A stretch of 64,000 bases of DNA from Saprospiraceae bacterium (GTDB lineage Bacteria; Bacteroidota; Bacteroidia; Chitinophagales; Saprospiraceae). Position 1 is the stretch's first letter; each line of letters starts with the position of its first letter. Positions 1 to 9,930 of this stretch are shown in pieces. The position numbers and the translations under genes were made by a program. Location of the stretch: the NCBI GenBank assembly GCA_041392805.1, contig JAWKLJ010000001.1, positions 5,392,501 through 5,456,500 on the forward strand, written 5' to 3'. Under the pieces are notes generated by a model. That model had not been told where the DNA came from, ran no database searches, and saw only the letters and a list, made by a program, of their open reading frames with translations.

Positions 1-1342
1 ATAAGACAAATGCCGTAAACAAGGATGGCAGAAGCAAAGGCAGGCTGATTTTTAGCAAGATCTTCTTTGAAGGAATACCCACCACGGATGCCGCCTCTTC
101 AAAAGAAATGGGTATTTGTTTGATGCCGTTCCCTATGATCCTGGATGCGATAAAGCCAAACTTACCCAGATACGCGATCAACAGGATAAGCGAAGTGCCA
201 TAGATGAAGTTCAGGGCGGGAAGATTGTAATACCGTATCAACGCTATTCCCAGCACGGTGGAAGGGACGATGAAAGTCAGTAAAAGTAAGAGGTTAGGCA
301 GTTTGTCGTTCCTGCGTTCTTTTCTGTAAGCCGTCCATAGCCCGGTGAGGGTGATGATACAAGCTCCTGCAAAGGCAAGTTTGACAGATTGAAGAGCGGC
401 GGGACGCATAAGCTCCCATGCCTGGATGAAAAACGGCGTCCTGGCGGTAAGAGATTGTACTGTTAGAATAAAGGCAGGTATCAGCAATGTGGAAACCAGC
501 AACATCCAGAGGAAGCTATGGAACATTATTTGGCGGTTTCCAGCATGATATTTTTTAGAAATACTTCCTTTCACCGATACGGAAAAGAAAGGAGCATCCG
601 ATAAATAACGGGCTTCTGACAGCATGAGCAGCATACAGACAAGCAGCAGTATGATCGACTGCCCGATAGCCAGGGGGAAGTTATAAAGAGCTGAAAACTG
701 GGTGAATATCTCAGTGGTAAAGGTACGCACGCCAAAAAAGGCGGAAACGGAAAAATCGCTCAAGCTGAATATCAGGATAAGCAAAAAGGAGATGGTTAGT
801 GCAGGACGGATAAGCGGGAGTACGATCTTCATCATCATTTTTCGGAAAGAAACGGCCATTAATCCCGCTTCTTCATAGCCGGAATTGATTTGGGATAAAG
901 CGCTTCCGGTAATCAGCATCGCCAGCGGAAAAAAGACAATGGTGTGTACCAGGATCACTCCTGCTTCTGAATAGATGGCGGCCGCATTTCCCAATAACCG
1001 AAAAAAGCCGTCTTTCCAGGCTACGGCAAAAACATAGGGAGAGATAAGAAGTGGCAGCAACAATCCCAATTTGTAAGATTCGCTGAACGAAAACTGAAAC
1101 TTGTAAAGCAAAAAGCCACAAACGGTTCCTGTGAGCGTTGCTGAGAGTGCTGCTGTACCGGACATCAGCAGGCTTTTCCCGATAAGCAGTAGGTTTTCCT
1201 GGTTGATGATGGAAAGCAAAACCGTATCTTCTCCCATTGTTATCCATTGCCAAAGCAGCAGCACGAGCGGCAATGCCAGCAGCAGGAATAGCAGCAGAGA
1301 AGGAACGAATCGTACGATATTTTTGCCTAATGTTCTGTCCAT
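1..1342 (-). CDS. Iron(III)-type ABC transporter permease, partial at window edge
   Basis: Inner-membrane permease of a binding-protein-dependent ABC importer, of the FbpB/AfuB type with two fused BPD_transp_1 domains. The frame is open from ATG at 1342 down to base 1, so about 447 residues are visible and the C-terminus lies outside the window. The translation is strongly hydrophobic with many membrane spans, and carries the EAA-like loop twice (around 'YEEAGLMAVS' and 'FEEAASVVGI'), as expected for a duplicated permease. It overlaps the binding-protein stop by 16 bp, which indicates translational coupling in one operon. The ATPase gene is presumably just beyond the edge. Substrate (ferric iron) is inferred from the neighbour, not proven. 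Confidence 0.85.
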   Translation of the reverse strand, partial: MDRTLGKNIVRFVPSLLLFLLLALPLVLLLWQWITMGEDTVLLSIINQENLLLIGKSLLMSGTAALSATLTGTVCGFLLYKFQFSFSESYKLGLLLPLLISPYVFAVAWKDGFFRLLGNAAAIYSEAGVILVHTIVFFPLAMLITGSALSQINSGYEEAGLMAVSFRKMMMKIVLPLIRPALTISFLLILIFSLSDFSVSAFFGVRTFTTEIFTQFSALYNFPLAIGQSIILLLVCMLLMLSEARYLSDAPFFSVSVKGSISKKYHAGNRQIMFHSFLWMLLVSTLLIPAFILTVQSLTARTPFFIQAWELMRPAALQSVKLAFAGACIITLTGLWTAYRKERRNDKLPNLLLLLTFIVPSTVLGIALIRYYNLPALNFIYGTSLILLIAYLGKFGFIASRIIGNGIKQIPISFEEAASVVGIPSKKILLKISLPLLLPSLFTAFVL

Positions 1343-2337
1343 GCTTTCAACCAGGGTTGTATAACTTGCAGTTGTTCCGAAGTTGCTTTGTAATCAATTT
1401 TCATTGCCATGATGTTATCCAACGAGGGAACGTTGTGTGGCACTTCCGTTCCCTTGATCAGCGGCATCTGTGCACAAGACTGGGCTAGTTTCGTTTCCGT
1501 TTCCCGTGTCAGCAGGTAGTCCATCAGCTTTTTCCCGTTTTCGCTATGTGGTGAATCTTTGATTAGACTAAGTGCATTGGGCATGATGAGCGTCCCGATA
1601 CCATTTTCCTGTTGATCCAGGAAGATGTAATCCACCTCATCACTTTCTTTTTTGGCTTCAAAAGCGTCATCGGTATCGGTGAGGCCGAAAGCCAGTTCGC
1701 CGTTTATCACCCGTTTTTTAACGTCCCCGTTGCTGGCAGCCACCACCACGCCATTTGCTTTAATATCGCTCATCCACTGCTTGGCTTTTTCATCGCCCAA
1801 TGACGAAAACAAAGCTGCCATGTGAAAAGTAGTGGTGCCGAAAAGCGGATTGGCAATGGCGAACCGCCCCCGGAGACCGGGATCAGTGAAATTGAGTACG
1901 GAGCGGGGCAAAGAATCCGCCGGGATCAGGGTTTTATTGTAGATCAGCACCCTTGCCCTGGCAGAAAAGCCAATCCAGTGATTATTTTTTTCTTTGAATG
2001 GAGCGGGAATGAGCCGGGTTTGTTCCGATTGATGGGATTCGGTAATACCTCTCGACTGCAGCACCTCGTTGCGCACTGGGTCGCCGCTCCAAAATACATC
2101 GCAGCGGGGGTTGTCTTTTTCAGCGATCAGCCGGTTCATCACCCCGGTGGATTTGGTTTCTTCGGTATCATACACAGCCTTTACTTTAATGCCGGCCTCC
2201 TCTTCAAAATCTTTTAGCACAGGTTCGGAAAAAACTTGGTCAACAGTGCAGTAAACAGTTACTTCATTGGGCGAGGGGCCGCAGGCTGAAAGAAAAAGCA
2301 GGTATAAGGCGCCAAGAAAGACAAATGGGTATTTCAT
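1327..2337 (-). CDS. ABC transporter substrate-binding lipoprotein, iron(III)-type
   Basis: A 336-residue periplasmic solute-binding protein resembling the FbpA/AfuA/SBP_bac_6 group that delivers ferric iron to the permease encoded downstream. The N-terminus is a lipoprotein signal with lipobox LSAC (Cys19), so the protein is probably membrane anchored. Typical features include the early 'VTVYCTVDQVFSEPVLKDFE' strand-helix start and a late 'NGIGTLIMPNALSLIKDSPH' segment. It is followed by the permease with overlap and preceded by the DUF5916 gene after a 37-bp gap. Other small anions or organic ligands are possible because the metal-binding tyrosines cannot be judged without alignment. Confidence 0.85.
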   Translation of the reverse strand: MKYPFVFLGALYLLFLSACGPSPNEVTVYCTVDQVFSEPVLKDFEEEAGIKVKAVYDTEETKSTGVMNRLIAEKDNPRCDVFWSGDPVRNEVLQSRGITESHQSEQTRLIPAPFKEKNNHWIGFSARARVLIYNKTLIPADSLPRSVLNFTDPGLRGRFAIANPLFGTTTFHMAALFSSLGDEKAKQWMSDIKANGVVVAASNGDVKKRVINGELAFGLTDTDDAFEAKKESDEVDYIFLDQQENGIGTLIMPNALSLIKDSPHSENGKKLMDYLLTRETETKLAQSCAQMPLIKGTEVPHNVPSLDNIMAMKIDYKATSEQLQVIQPWLKAWTEH

Positions 2338-2374
2338 ATCCTTTTATTTTGTGATGCCGGATGCCCGGCATCTG

Positions 2375-4528
2375 TTAAATAACGAACCTCCAGATCAACT
2401 TACCCAGCACAGTCGTTCGCTCCACTTTCCAGTCATCCCTCGAAGTATCATAGGCCTGATTGATGATGAAAAAGAAATCGGCCCCTATGATCGGAATCCA
2501 TTGCAGGCGAAAGTTGAGGATCGCTTGCTCATCCTCGCTGTTCCACTGCGCAAACAGCGCGCCGAACAAGTTAGGGTTTAGGGCGTACTCCATGCGGGTC
2601 CCGACCAAGTCGGTATCAAAACTTCCTTCCGGCAAGTCAATCCAATTTTTCTCATAGTTAGCACCAATTTTAAAAAAGCGACTTGCTCTCCAGAAAAGTT
2701 CATAAGAACTTTCGGTACTTTTTCCAGTAAGGAAATTGCCCCAGTTGATGCGGGTAGATAAAGACCAGATACGTCCCCCAAATGTGGCTGCTTGTACTTC
2801 CATACGATTATACCAGTATTCGCCTTCTGGTACCACAATTCCATCCTTGATTTCAAAAGGTTCACGTAAACCTTCTGCCCGTCTTTGTAAGTTGAACTCA
2901 AAAAACTCCCCGCTGCGTGTTTCAAAGCCTAGAGGCCTGATTTCATAAAAGAATGATTGTAACTCACCTGTATCGTCAAAAATGAAATAATTCATATCAA
3001 GCCCCTTAAAGCTGAACTGGCGAATCCATTTCAAATGGGTTTTAGGTCGGGGCTTCCATTCAAGTTCTGCATAAAATTCCTGAAAGTTATCCCTCCGTAA
3101 GAATCCTACCTCTGGGTTAAAAGTGGTAGCACTTCGTTGCCATGCCATATCAAACTCAACTTTATCGTTGGGAAAGCTTAAATAAATGCGGTGTGCATTG
3201 GCTTTAGAATCAAAATTATCAGAATTAATATTTTGGGTAAAAGAAGCTCCAATATTCAAATTTTTATCACCGAATAGCTTTGATGTACTGTACAACCCAT
3301 AAGCCCCGGTTGTACTATGTAGACGACCATTTTCATACTTGTTGGCCGAGAGGATCCCAACTGAGGATTGTTCCAACACATCCTGACGCCAACTCAAAAC
3401 CGTATAATTAGCGGATGGAATACTATCCCGACTAGCCGTCTGCATAGATAATGCACCTATTGTGGAGTTTTTTATTTTACCTAAAATCCTTGCTCCTGCA
3501 ATAATGGGAACGGTTGAGCGGTCTTCCGCCAGCCCAATCCTCCTGCTATAAAATGGAATGATCCTGTTTCCCATACCCATATTGAAATAGTCCTGCCCTT
3601 CAAGGAAAAATTCTCTGCGTTCCGAGAAGAATAGGGGAAAGCGGGTCAGGTTGATTTGCTGCTGGTCTGCTTCAACCTGAGCAAAGTCTGTGTTGAAGGT
3701 AAGGTTCATTCGGAGCGTAGGTGTAATAAGGTAATTGATGTCTCCGCCCGCATTAATTTCTCCATTATTTTTACCAGGCGTGAATTCGCCTCCACCTATG
3801 GTATAAGGCTTTATTTCTATAAATTCTTTGCTGACGATGCTGTCCAGACCAGTCAAGGTACCCGCTCGGTTGAGTAGTTCCAGTTCAGAGTCCCTTGACC
3901 AGCCCTGCCAAAGGAGTTGTTCACGTTTCCTACGAATATTCCGCTCGAAGTTGATTCCCCATATCTGTTCCGGGGCATCAGTAGGAAATTTTAAAGTGGA
4001 AAAGGGGATGGCTATTTCTGCAAACCAACCTTCGTCAGTAATGATTGTTCTGGCATCCCATACTCCATTCCAAAATTTATTGAAAGATTCACCATTGTTG
4101 AGAACCTGTGCATCCGCCCTTGCAGCATTAGGGTTGATTGCAAACAAAAATCCGTTGCGGTCGTCATTATAGGTGTCAATAATAACCTCAAAATTATCCT
4201 CTCCACCCCAATTAAAATCCCGTTTCATTTCACGGGCAACTAGTTTATCTGGTTCTCTGTCATATCCCCAAAATCCGATATAGAGCGTTTTAGTAGTATA
4301 TACAATGGCTACTTCCGTTCTTTCAGTTGCCAGTTCTCCGATGTTCAGCTCTCTTTGTGTGAAATTATTGATGTGTATGACTCGTTTCCATACGGCTTCA
4401 TCCAGCTTGCCATCAAGCTGAATTCCTTCTTGAGTATACTTCGCGTAAATTGTATCTGGTTTACTTGTTTGGGCTATTACATTAGAAACAATTGCATGAA
4501 TAAATATGCAGAAAAATAACTTTTTCAA
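2375..4528 (-). CDS. DUF5916 outer-membrane protein with CBM9-like N-terminus
   Basis: Large exported protein of the DUF5916 family common in Bacteroidota: a signal peptide, a carbohydrate-binding family 9-like domain (the 'QLDGKLDEAVWKR...NFTQRE' segment), then a long beta-rich part that resembles an outer-membrane barrel with alternating aromatic strands. Function of the family is not established. The open frame extends to an ATG at 4594, but a TTG at 4528 is preceded on the minus strand by GGGAGGGAGA and starts a clean signal peptide (KKLFFCIFIHAIVSNVIAQ), so the TTG is preferred. It directly follows the beta-propeller gene and precedes the ABC binding protein, probably in one transcript. 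Confidence 0.8.
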   Translation of the reverse strand: MKKLFFCIFIHAIVSNVIAQTSKPDTIYAKYTQEGIQLDGKLDEAVWKRVIHINNFTQRELNIGELATERTEVAIVYTTKTLYIGFWGYDREPDKLVAREMKRDFNWGGEDNFEVIIDTYNDDRNGFLFAINPNAARADAQVLNNGESFNKFWNGVWDARTIITDEGWFAEIAIPFSTLKFPTDAPEQIWGINFERNIRRKREQLLWQGWSRDSELELLNRAGTLTGLDSIVSKEFIEIKPYTIGGGEFTPGKNNGEINAGGDINYLITPTLRMNLTFNTDFAQVEADQQQINLTRFPLFFSERREFFLEGQDYFNMGMGNRIIPFYSRRIGLAEDRSTVPIIAGARILGKIKNSTIGALSMQTASRDSIPSANYTVLSWRQDVLEQSSVGILSANKYENGRLHSTTGAYGLYSTSKLFGDKNLNIGASFTQNINSDNFDSKANAHRIYLSFPNDKVEFDMAWQRSATTFNPEVGFLRRDNFQEFYAELEWKPRPKTHLKWIRQFSFKGLDMNYFIFDDTGELQSFFYEIRPLGFETRSGEFFEFNLQRRAEGLREPFEIKDGIVVPEGEYWYNRMEVQAATFGGRIWSLSTRINWGNFLTGKSTESSYELFWRASRFFKIGANYEKNWIDLPEGSFDTDLVGTRMEYALNPNLFGALFAQWNSEDEQAILNFRLQWIPIIGADFFFIINQAYDTSRDDWKVERTTVLGKLIWRFVI

Positions 4529-4594
4529 TGTATAGTCTCCCTCCCAGTAGTCGTTTCGTTTACAACAAAAAAGAAAATAATTTTCACCATTCAT

Positions 4595-5571
4595 TTATTT
4601 AGTGTTTGCTACCCAAAGGCGTTTTGGATTTTTGCCAACCGGAACAGTCGCTACCACTTTCCATTTTTCAATGTCAATAATGCTGGCATCATTGGAAGAT
4701 GTATTGCTTACAATAGCAAATTTTCCGTCAGATGTAAATTCAATCCAGTTTGGGTTTGTACCGACCGTAATGATTTTCTGGATTTTATCCGTTGCTACAT
4801 CAATAGCGGTAACATCATTGGTAAACTGGCTCGTCAGGTAAACGGTTTTGCCGTCAGGAGCTACGGAAAGTTCGTGGGCCGCTTTTCCTTCGTTATCAAA
4901 TTTGTCAGATTGCGGTAAAAGTACCTGAGCAATAATTTTGTTTTGCTCCGCATCAATTTTTACCAATCCGTGAAACCAGCGAATGGTCAGATAGATATAT
5001 TTTCCGTCAGGTGTCGCAGCCATCACTCTCGGAAACCCGAAAGTTGGAATTTCAGCAACGACTTTCATACTGTCCAGATTCACTTTTACAATTTTATTAT
5101 CTCCTTCGGAGGTAACCCAAGCGGTCTTGCCGTCAGACATAGGCAATACAATATGGGGGTTTCTTCCAACAGGAATTGAATTGACCAACTTCCAGTCCGT
5201 TGTTGAAATCACATCTACTTTATGTTCTCCATTGATGGCGGTTAAAACATACTTTCCGTAAATGCTGAAACTTAACTGGTGGGGTGTCTTACCAACGGAA
5301 ATGGTCTGTTTTACTTTATTGTCTGCGCACTGATGATGGAAACCGTATTGTATCCTTCATTGCTCACGGCAATCCAGTTTCCGTCATGCGAAACGGCTGT
5401 TCCGTGTGGTTTGTTGCCTGTTTTGATGTCGGCAATTTTTTGGTTTTTCTGAATGTCAACCACCGAAATAAAGTCGCTACCGTAGTTGGTGATGTACGCT
5501 TTTGGTGTCTGTGCAAAAAGCACTTTGCTTATTAGTGCTATTGCTGTCGTTAAGATTATTTTTCTGTTCAT
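4595..5571 (-). pseudogene. YVTN-type beta-propeller protein, frameshifted
   Basis: Secreted seven-bladed beta-propeller of the YVTN/YncE type, interrupted by one frameshift. The first part (5311-5571) gives a signal peptide ending in LFAQ, then blade sequence, and stops at TAA 5311-5313. The second part is open from the region just upstream of 5212 down to 4595. Reading across in the other frame restores 'DNKVKQTISVGKTPHQLSF', which continues the blade pattern, so a single base appears to be missing around 5314-5328. The restored protein would be about 325 residues. Whether this is a true mutation or a sequencing error cannot be told here. It has its own promoter carrying the shared operator motif (5615-5634). 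Confidence 0.75.
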
Positions 5572-5599
5572 TTTGCATCATTTTATAAAGTTTACCGGG

Positions 5600-5634
5600 C
5601 AAGGTAAATCATTGAATCTGTAGAAAAATGGGAA
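5600..5634 (-). promoter_or_regulatory. Promoter with shared operator motif upstream of beta-propeller operon
   Basis: On the minus strand a motif matching TTCCCAnnTTTCTACAGAWT (5615-5634) is followed after 8 bp by TACCTTG (5600-5606), a minus-7-like box, about 28 bp before the ATG at 5571. The same motif with the same spacing occurs at three other promoters in the block. Confidence 0.6.
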
Positions 5635-5675
5635 AACAGAGTAAGGGGTGATAAGACGGTTCATATAAGCGGAAG

Positions 5676-6749
5676 TTAGTTAATGGACATTCCCGCTATC
5701 ATTTCCTCGTTGGGCTGCAAGAGGATGTGATCCCCGGCATCAAGTGCACCAAATACCTCAATGGTGCTTTCGTTTTTCATACCTGTTTTTACTTCTACCC
5801 ATTTCAGCTTACCATCCACGATCTTCCCCACAGCTTTTCTGCGGAGCGTGGTCAATACGGCGCTGTGAGGTACCCACATACTTTCACTAGTACGCTTAAT
5901 ATTTAATTGTATTTCTGCAAAAAGCCCTGTATTCAATTCACGCTCCTGATTGTTTACGATAAATTCCCACATCTCTGTTCTGGTTTCAGGGTCAATGCTT
6001 CTAGCTCTCCTGTAAAAATCTGCTTTGAATAATTTTCCGGGGAAAGGCTCTACTTTAAATGTCACAGCCTCTTCCGCTAGAGAACTTCCGGTCAAGGCTT
6101 CCGGTACGGGTACCTTTAACCGCAAGCTTTGATTATTTTCGATCACTAATAAAGGGACTCCATTATTCCCTCCGACAAGGTTTCCCTGATCGGTATTTCT
6201 TTGGGTTATAATTCCGTTGAAAGGTGCTCGGATAATAAGATAATCCAGCAATTGTTGCTTTGCCCGAGCGGTATAATCTGCTGTCACCATCCGGGTGCTG
6301 TCAGCCATAGTTTTGTTTTTTGCTTTGACCAGGTCGGATTCTGAAATCGCACCAGGCTTTCCGGAGGCTTTCACCAGCCGCTCAAAAAGATCTTTGCTGT
6401 TCATGTAATCGGCACGGGCTGTTTCTATCTCGCTACGGGCTTCAGCGTAAGCTATCTGTATTTCCGGTGCTTCTATTTTTACTAGGACCGCCCCTTTTGT
6501 TACTTTATCACCAATATCCACCCGTACTTCGCCTACATAGCCCTGCACTTTGGTATTCAGGCCCGCTTTTTCAAAAGCATGCAGCTCCGCAGGCAGCGTC
6601 AGGGCCTGTGGCGCATTTTCGTAACTCACCGTTATCGTTTCTACTTTTCTGGGCAGTCCATCTTTATTTTCCATGCTACTGTTTTCAGCTTGATCTGAAC
6701 AGGCTGAAAACATAGCTACATATAAAATCGGTAGAATGTATTTTTTCAT
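5676..6749 (-). CDS. RND efflux periplasmic adaptor (membrane fusion protein)
   Basis: HlyD/AcrA-type adaptor that links the inner-membrane RND pump to the TolC-like outer-membrane channel. With the ATG at 6749 it has 357 residues and starts with a lipoprotein signal (lipobox FSAC, Cys17). The frame is open further upstream to 6824, but that would overlap the RND gene and hide the signal peptide. The split biotinyl-lipoyl region is visible ('KVQGYVGEVRVDIGDKVTKG' and later 'APFNGIITQRNTDQGNLVGG'), flanking a helical hairpin rich in Ala, Glu and Lys. It is the last gene of the TolC-RND-MFP operon, an order reversed relative to many proteobacterial systems. Confidence 0.92.
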   Translation of the reverse strand: MKKYILPILYVAMFSACSDQAENSSMENKDGLPRKVETITVSYENAPQALTLPAELHAFEKAGLNTKVQGYVGEVRVDIGDKVTKGAVLVKIEAPEIQIAYAEARSEIETARADYMNSKDLFERLVKASGKPGAISESDLVKAKNKTMADSTRMVTADYTARAKQQLLDYLIIRAPFNGIITQRNTDQGNLVGGNNGVPLLVIENNQSLRLKVPVPEALTGSSLAEEAVTFKVEPFPGKLFKADFYRRARSIDPETRTEMWEFIVNNQERELNTGLFAEIQLNIKRTSESMWVPHSAVLTTLRRKAVGKIVDGKLKWVEVKTGMKNESTIEVFGALDAGDHILLQPNEEMIAGMSIN

Positions 6750-6792
6750 TGTGTCTAAATTTTGCTCCTTTTCAGGCTTCATATAAGTTTTA

Positions 6793-9700
6793 TTACTGTC
6801 CGAAATAGGTACTCTGTTCATCATCCGGATCCAGTGATATGCTCTTGTAGTGTTTCCTTCCTATCAATTGCCAGTAAATGGCAGGCAGTATGAACACGGT
6901 GGCAAATACTGAAAACAGCAATCCACCGATCACAGCTATCCCCAACGGCGCTGTTTGTTCACCTCCCTCACCCAGTCCAAGCGCCATGGGGGTCATACCT
7001 GCTATCATGGCAATGGTGGTCATCAGTATAGGTCTCAACCGATCCTTTATTCCCTCTAGATGTGGGTTTTGTCTTTGATCTTTCCGGTATTGCTCGGCTA
7101 TGGTTACAAATAATATGGCATTGGCCACCGCCACACCTATGGCCATGATGCTACCCATGAATGATTGAATGTTAAGCGTGTTCCCGCTTATCCAAATGAG
7201 AAGGAAGGAACCGACTATCACGGCTGGTATAGTAGAAAGCACTGCAAAGGAGAGCCGGAACGACTGAAAACTGGCTGCCAGCAGCAGGAAGATCACTGCT
7301 ACCGCCAGCAAAAGACCGGTACTCAGTTCATTGAAGGTTTGGGTGAGGGTTTCAGCGAGTCCTCTGAATTTTACACTCATTCCCGCAGGTGGTTCACCCA
7401 TTACGTTTACTTCATTGCGCAGCGTTTTAATGGCACCTCCCAAGTCTTTGTTGCGCAGGTTTCCTGTAATGGTAATGAACCGTTGCTGGTTAAGGCGGTC
7501 GTATTCCCCGATCATATTGGTCGGTTCCCATTTGCTCACATCACCCACATAGACGGTTCTCCCATTTTCCGATTTAAGCGGCACCTTTTCAATATCACCA
7601 GGTTGGGTTACCAGGTATTGGGGAAATTCCACCTGCACCTGGTAGGCATTGCCTGATCCGGCATCCAGCCAGTAATTGGGCTGAGTGAAGCGGCTGGAAG
7701 AGGTGGAGGCCGTCACCGACCGGCTGATGTTTTCAATGGTAAGGCCTAACTGGCCGGCACGTACACGGTCATACTCCAAGTCGATGGAAGGATAGTTCAA
7801 AGGAATGCCAAACTGTACATCCCGCATAAAAGATAACCCTTCTATTCTGTTCTTTATTTCTTCAGCAAATTTTCGTGATTCAGAAAGGTTCTTACCCTGC
7901 ACGGCAATTTCCACCGATGTATTGGCCCCCTGGCTCATCACCTGGTCTACCAGGTCGGCAGGTTCGAAAGATAGGCGCATTTCAGGTATGGTTTCCGCTA
8001 CTCTTTTCCTGAGGGTTTCTTTGAGGACGTCCAGGTCTTGTCCTGTTTCTTTCAGCTTGATCTTGACAACTGCTTCATGCGGGCCGCCTGTCCATAGAAA
8101 GATGGTATTGACCGGGTAGCTGGGAGGCTGGATACCAACAAATGCGGAAGTGATCGCTACATTTTTTTTGCCGACTACCTCATTTATCACTTCCAGAAAC
8201 CGTTTTGTTTTCTCTTCGGTGTTTTCAATACGGGTACCATCGGGAAGTCTTAACCGAACCTGTAACTGCCCGGAGTTGATTCTTGGAAATATCTCTGTGC
8301 CGGTAGATTGCCAAAGGGTCGAAAGCATGGCAAACATAACCACCAGGTAAAAACCAATTGCCCATCCTCTCTTATCGGTGATATTTTTCACATATCCTGT
8401 CATTCGATTACGAAACCACTGAAACTTTCCATCCTTTTTTTGAGATACATGATCTTTCAGAAACCAATTAGAAAGAATGGGAACCATGGTTTGAGAAAGC
8501 AGGAAAGAGGCGATCATGGCGAAACCTACTGCCAGCGTAAGCGGTAAAAACATCGCCCGGGGCGTGCCGCTCATAAAAAAGGAGGGTACAAATACTGCCA
8601 GGATGCTGATCAGTATGAGTAGTTTCGGCAAGGCAATTTCTTTACTGGCATCCAGGATGGCCCGGGCCTTCGGCTTGCCCATCTCCTGGTGACGGTGGAT
8701 GTTCTCAACGGTCACAGTGGATTCATCCACAAGGATACCGATGGCCAATGCCAGACCACCCAGGGTCATCACATTTAGGGTTTGCCCAGTAAGGTAAAGG
8801 CACACCACTGCCGATAATATGGCCAGCGGTATGGTGAGAATAACGATGAGTGCACTGGGCCTGTCCCCCAGAAACAGCAACACCATCAGGCCGGTAAGCA
8901 CTGCCCCCAGTGCTCCTTCGAAGGACAAGGTTTTTAGAGAATTGATCACATAGCCCGATTGATCAAATTCGTAACTTACCTTGATGTCATCCGGCACAGC
9001 CGCCTGCATTTCCGGTAGGCTTGCTTTGATCCGCTTGACGACATCCCAGGTGGAAGCACTCGCCCGTTTGGTTACCGGAATATATACGGAGCGGCTACCA
9101 TTGATCAGGGCATACCCTGAGGCTACATCGGACCCGTTTTGCACATCGGCCACATCCCGCACATATACAGCTGGTCCGGATCCTTTCTTCAGAGGGATAT
9201 CGGCCAGCTCTTGAATATCACTTACCACTGTATTTTGATTAACGATCAAGAGTTTGTCCGCTGTCCGAATATTGCCAGAGGGAGATATAGTATTGCCTTT
9301 GGCAATGGCCATAACCAGTTCATCAGGGCTAATATTGTAGCTACGTAGCTTGGAGGGGTCAGCTTTGATCAGTACCGTACGCTGGTTTCCGCCAAAAGGT
9401 GGCGGCGCTGATACGCCCGGGATGGAGGCGAATTTGGGGCGTACTTTAAAGAGCGCCAGGTCTTGTATTTCACCCAACGACCGGGTTGCACTGCTAAAAA
9501 CCAATTGACCCACCGGTGCGCCTCCTCCGTCAAACCGGGTAATAAAAGGAGGGACGGTACCCGGAGGCATAAATGCCCTAGACCGGTTGACCTGGGCCAC
9601 TACTTCAGCCAGAGCCTGAGACATATCGGTTCCCTCATGAAAGGTGAGCTTCATTAAGGAAACACCCTGGATTGTTTTGCTTTCTACTTCTTTTATGCCA

Positions 9701-9927
9701 TTAATGTACAGGAAATGATATTCGTAGTAGGAGGTCATAAAACCCTCGATTTGGTTAGGCGCAAGGCCTCCGTAGGTCTGAGCTACATAAATGGTGGGGA
9801 TGCCCAGCTTGGGGAATATGTCCACCGGCATGTTCCGTATGGACAATACCGCAAAAAAAACGATAGCCAAAAGGGCTACCATGACTGTTACAGGTTTTCT
9901 TAATGCGGATATGATTAAATTGATCAT
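6793..9927 (-). CDS. RND family efflux pump, inner-membrane subunit
   Basis: 1,044-residue proton-driven efflux transporter of the AcrB/MexB superfamily (multidrug or hydrophobic compound type). The N-terminal TM1 with 'NMPVDIFPKLGIPTIYVAQT', the TM4 acidic segment 'GGLALAIGILVDESTVTVEN' and the C-terminal membrane block are all present, and length is normal for the family. TM4 carries Asp-Glu at the usual proton-relay Asp-Asp position. Substrate cannot be read from sequence. It lies 3 bp downstream of the TolC-like gene and 43 bp before the adaptor, clearly one operon whose promoter has the shared operator motif. Confidence 0.95.
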   Translation of the reverse strand: MINLIISALRKPVTVMVALLAIVFFAVLSIRNMPVDIFPKLGIPTIYVAQTYGGLAPNQIEGFMTSYYEYHFLYINGIKEVESKTIQGVSLMKLTFHEGTDMSQALAEVVAQVNRSRAFMPPGTVPPFITRFDGGGAPVGQLVFSSATRSLGEIQDLALFKVRPKFASIPGVSAPPPFGGNQRTVLIKADPSKLRSYNISPDELVMAIAKGNTISPSGNIRTADKLLIVNQNTVVSDIQELADIPLKKGSGPAVYVRDVADVQNGSDVASGYALINGSRSVYIPVTKRASASTWDVVKRIKASLPEMQAAVPDDIKVSYEFDQSGYVINSLKTLSFEGALGAVLTGLMVLLFLGDRPSALIVILTIPLAILSAVVCLYLTGQTLNVMTLGGLALAIGILVDESTVTVENIHRHQEMGKPKARAILDASKEIALPKLLILISILAVFVPSFFMSGTPRAMFLPLTLAVGFAMIASFLLSQTMVPILSNWFLKDHVSQKKDGKFQWFRNRMTGYVKNITDKRGWAIGFYLVVMFAMLSTLWQSTGTEIFPRINSGQLQVRLRLPDGTRIENTEEKTKRFLEVINEVVGKKNVAITSAFVGIQPPSYPVNTIFLWTGGPHEAVVKIKLKETGQDLDVLKETLRKRVAETIPEMRLSFEPADLVDQVMSQGANTSVEIAVQGKNLSESRKFAEEIKNRIEGLSFMRDVQFGIPLNYPSIDLEYDRVRAGQLGLTIENISRSVTASTSSSRFTQPNYWLDAGSGNAYQVQVEFPQYLVTQPGDIEKVPLKSENGRTVYVGDVSKWEPTNMIGEYDRLNQQRFITITGNLRNKDLGGAIKTLRNEVNVMGEPPAGMSVKFRGLAETLTQTFNELSTGLLLAVAVIFLLLAASFQSFRLSFAVLSTIPAVIVGSFLLIWISGNTLNIQSFMGSIMAIGVAVANAILFVTIAEQYRKDQRQNPHLEGIKDRLRPILMTTIAMIAGMTPMALGLGEGGEQTAPLGIAVIGGLLFSVFATVFILPAIYWQLIGRKHYKSISLDPDDEQSTYFGQ

Positions 9928-9930
9928 CTC

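Noticed and set aside
873..1253. Minus-strand 126-codon open frame
   Set aside because: Out of frame with the long permease reading frame that covers 1-1342; the permease translation has the expected membrane helices and this one does not.
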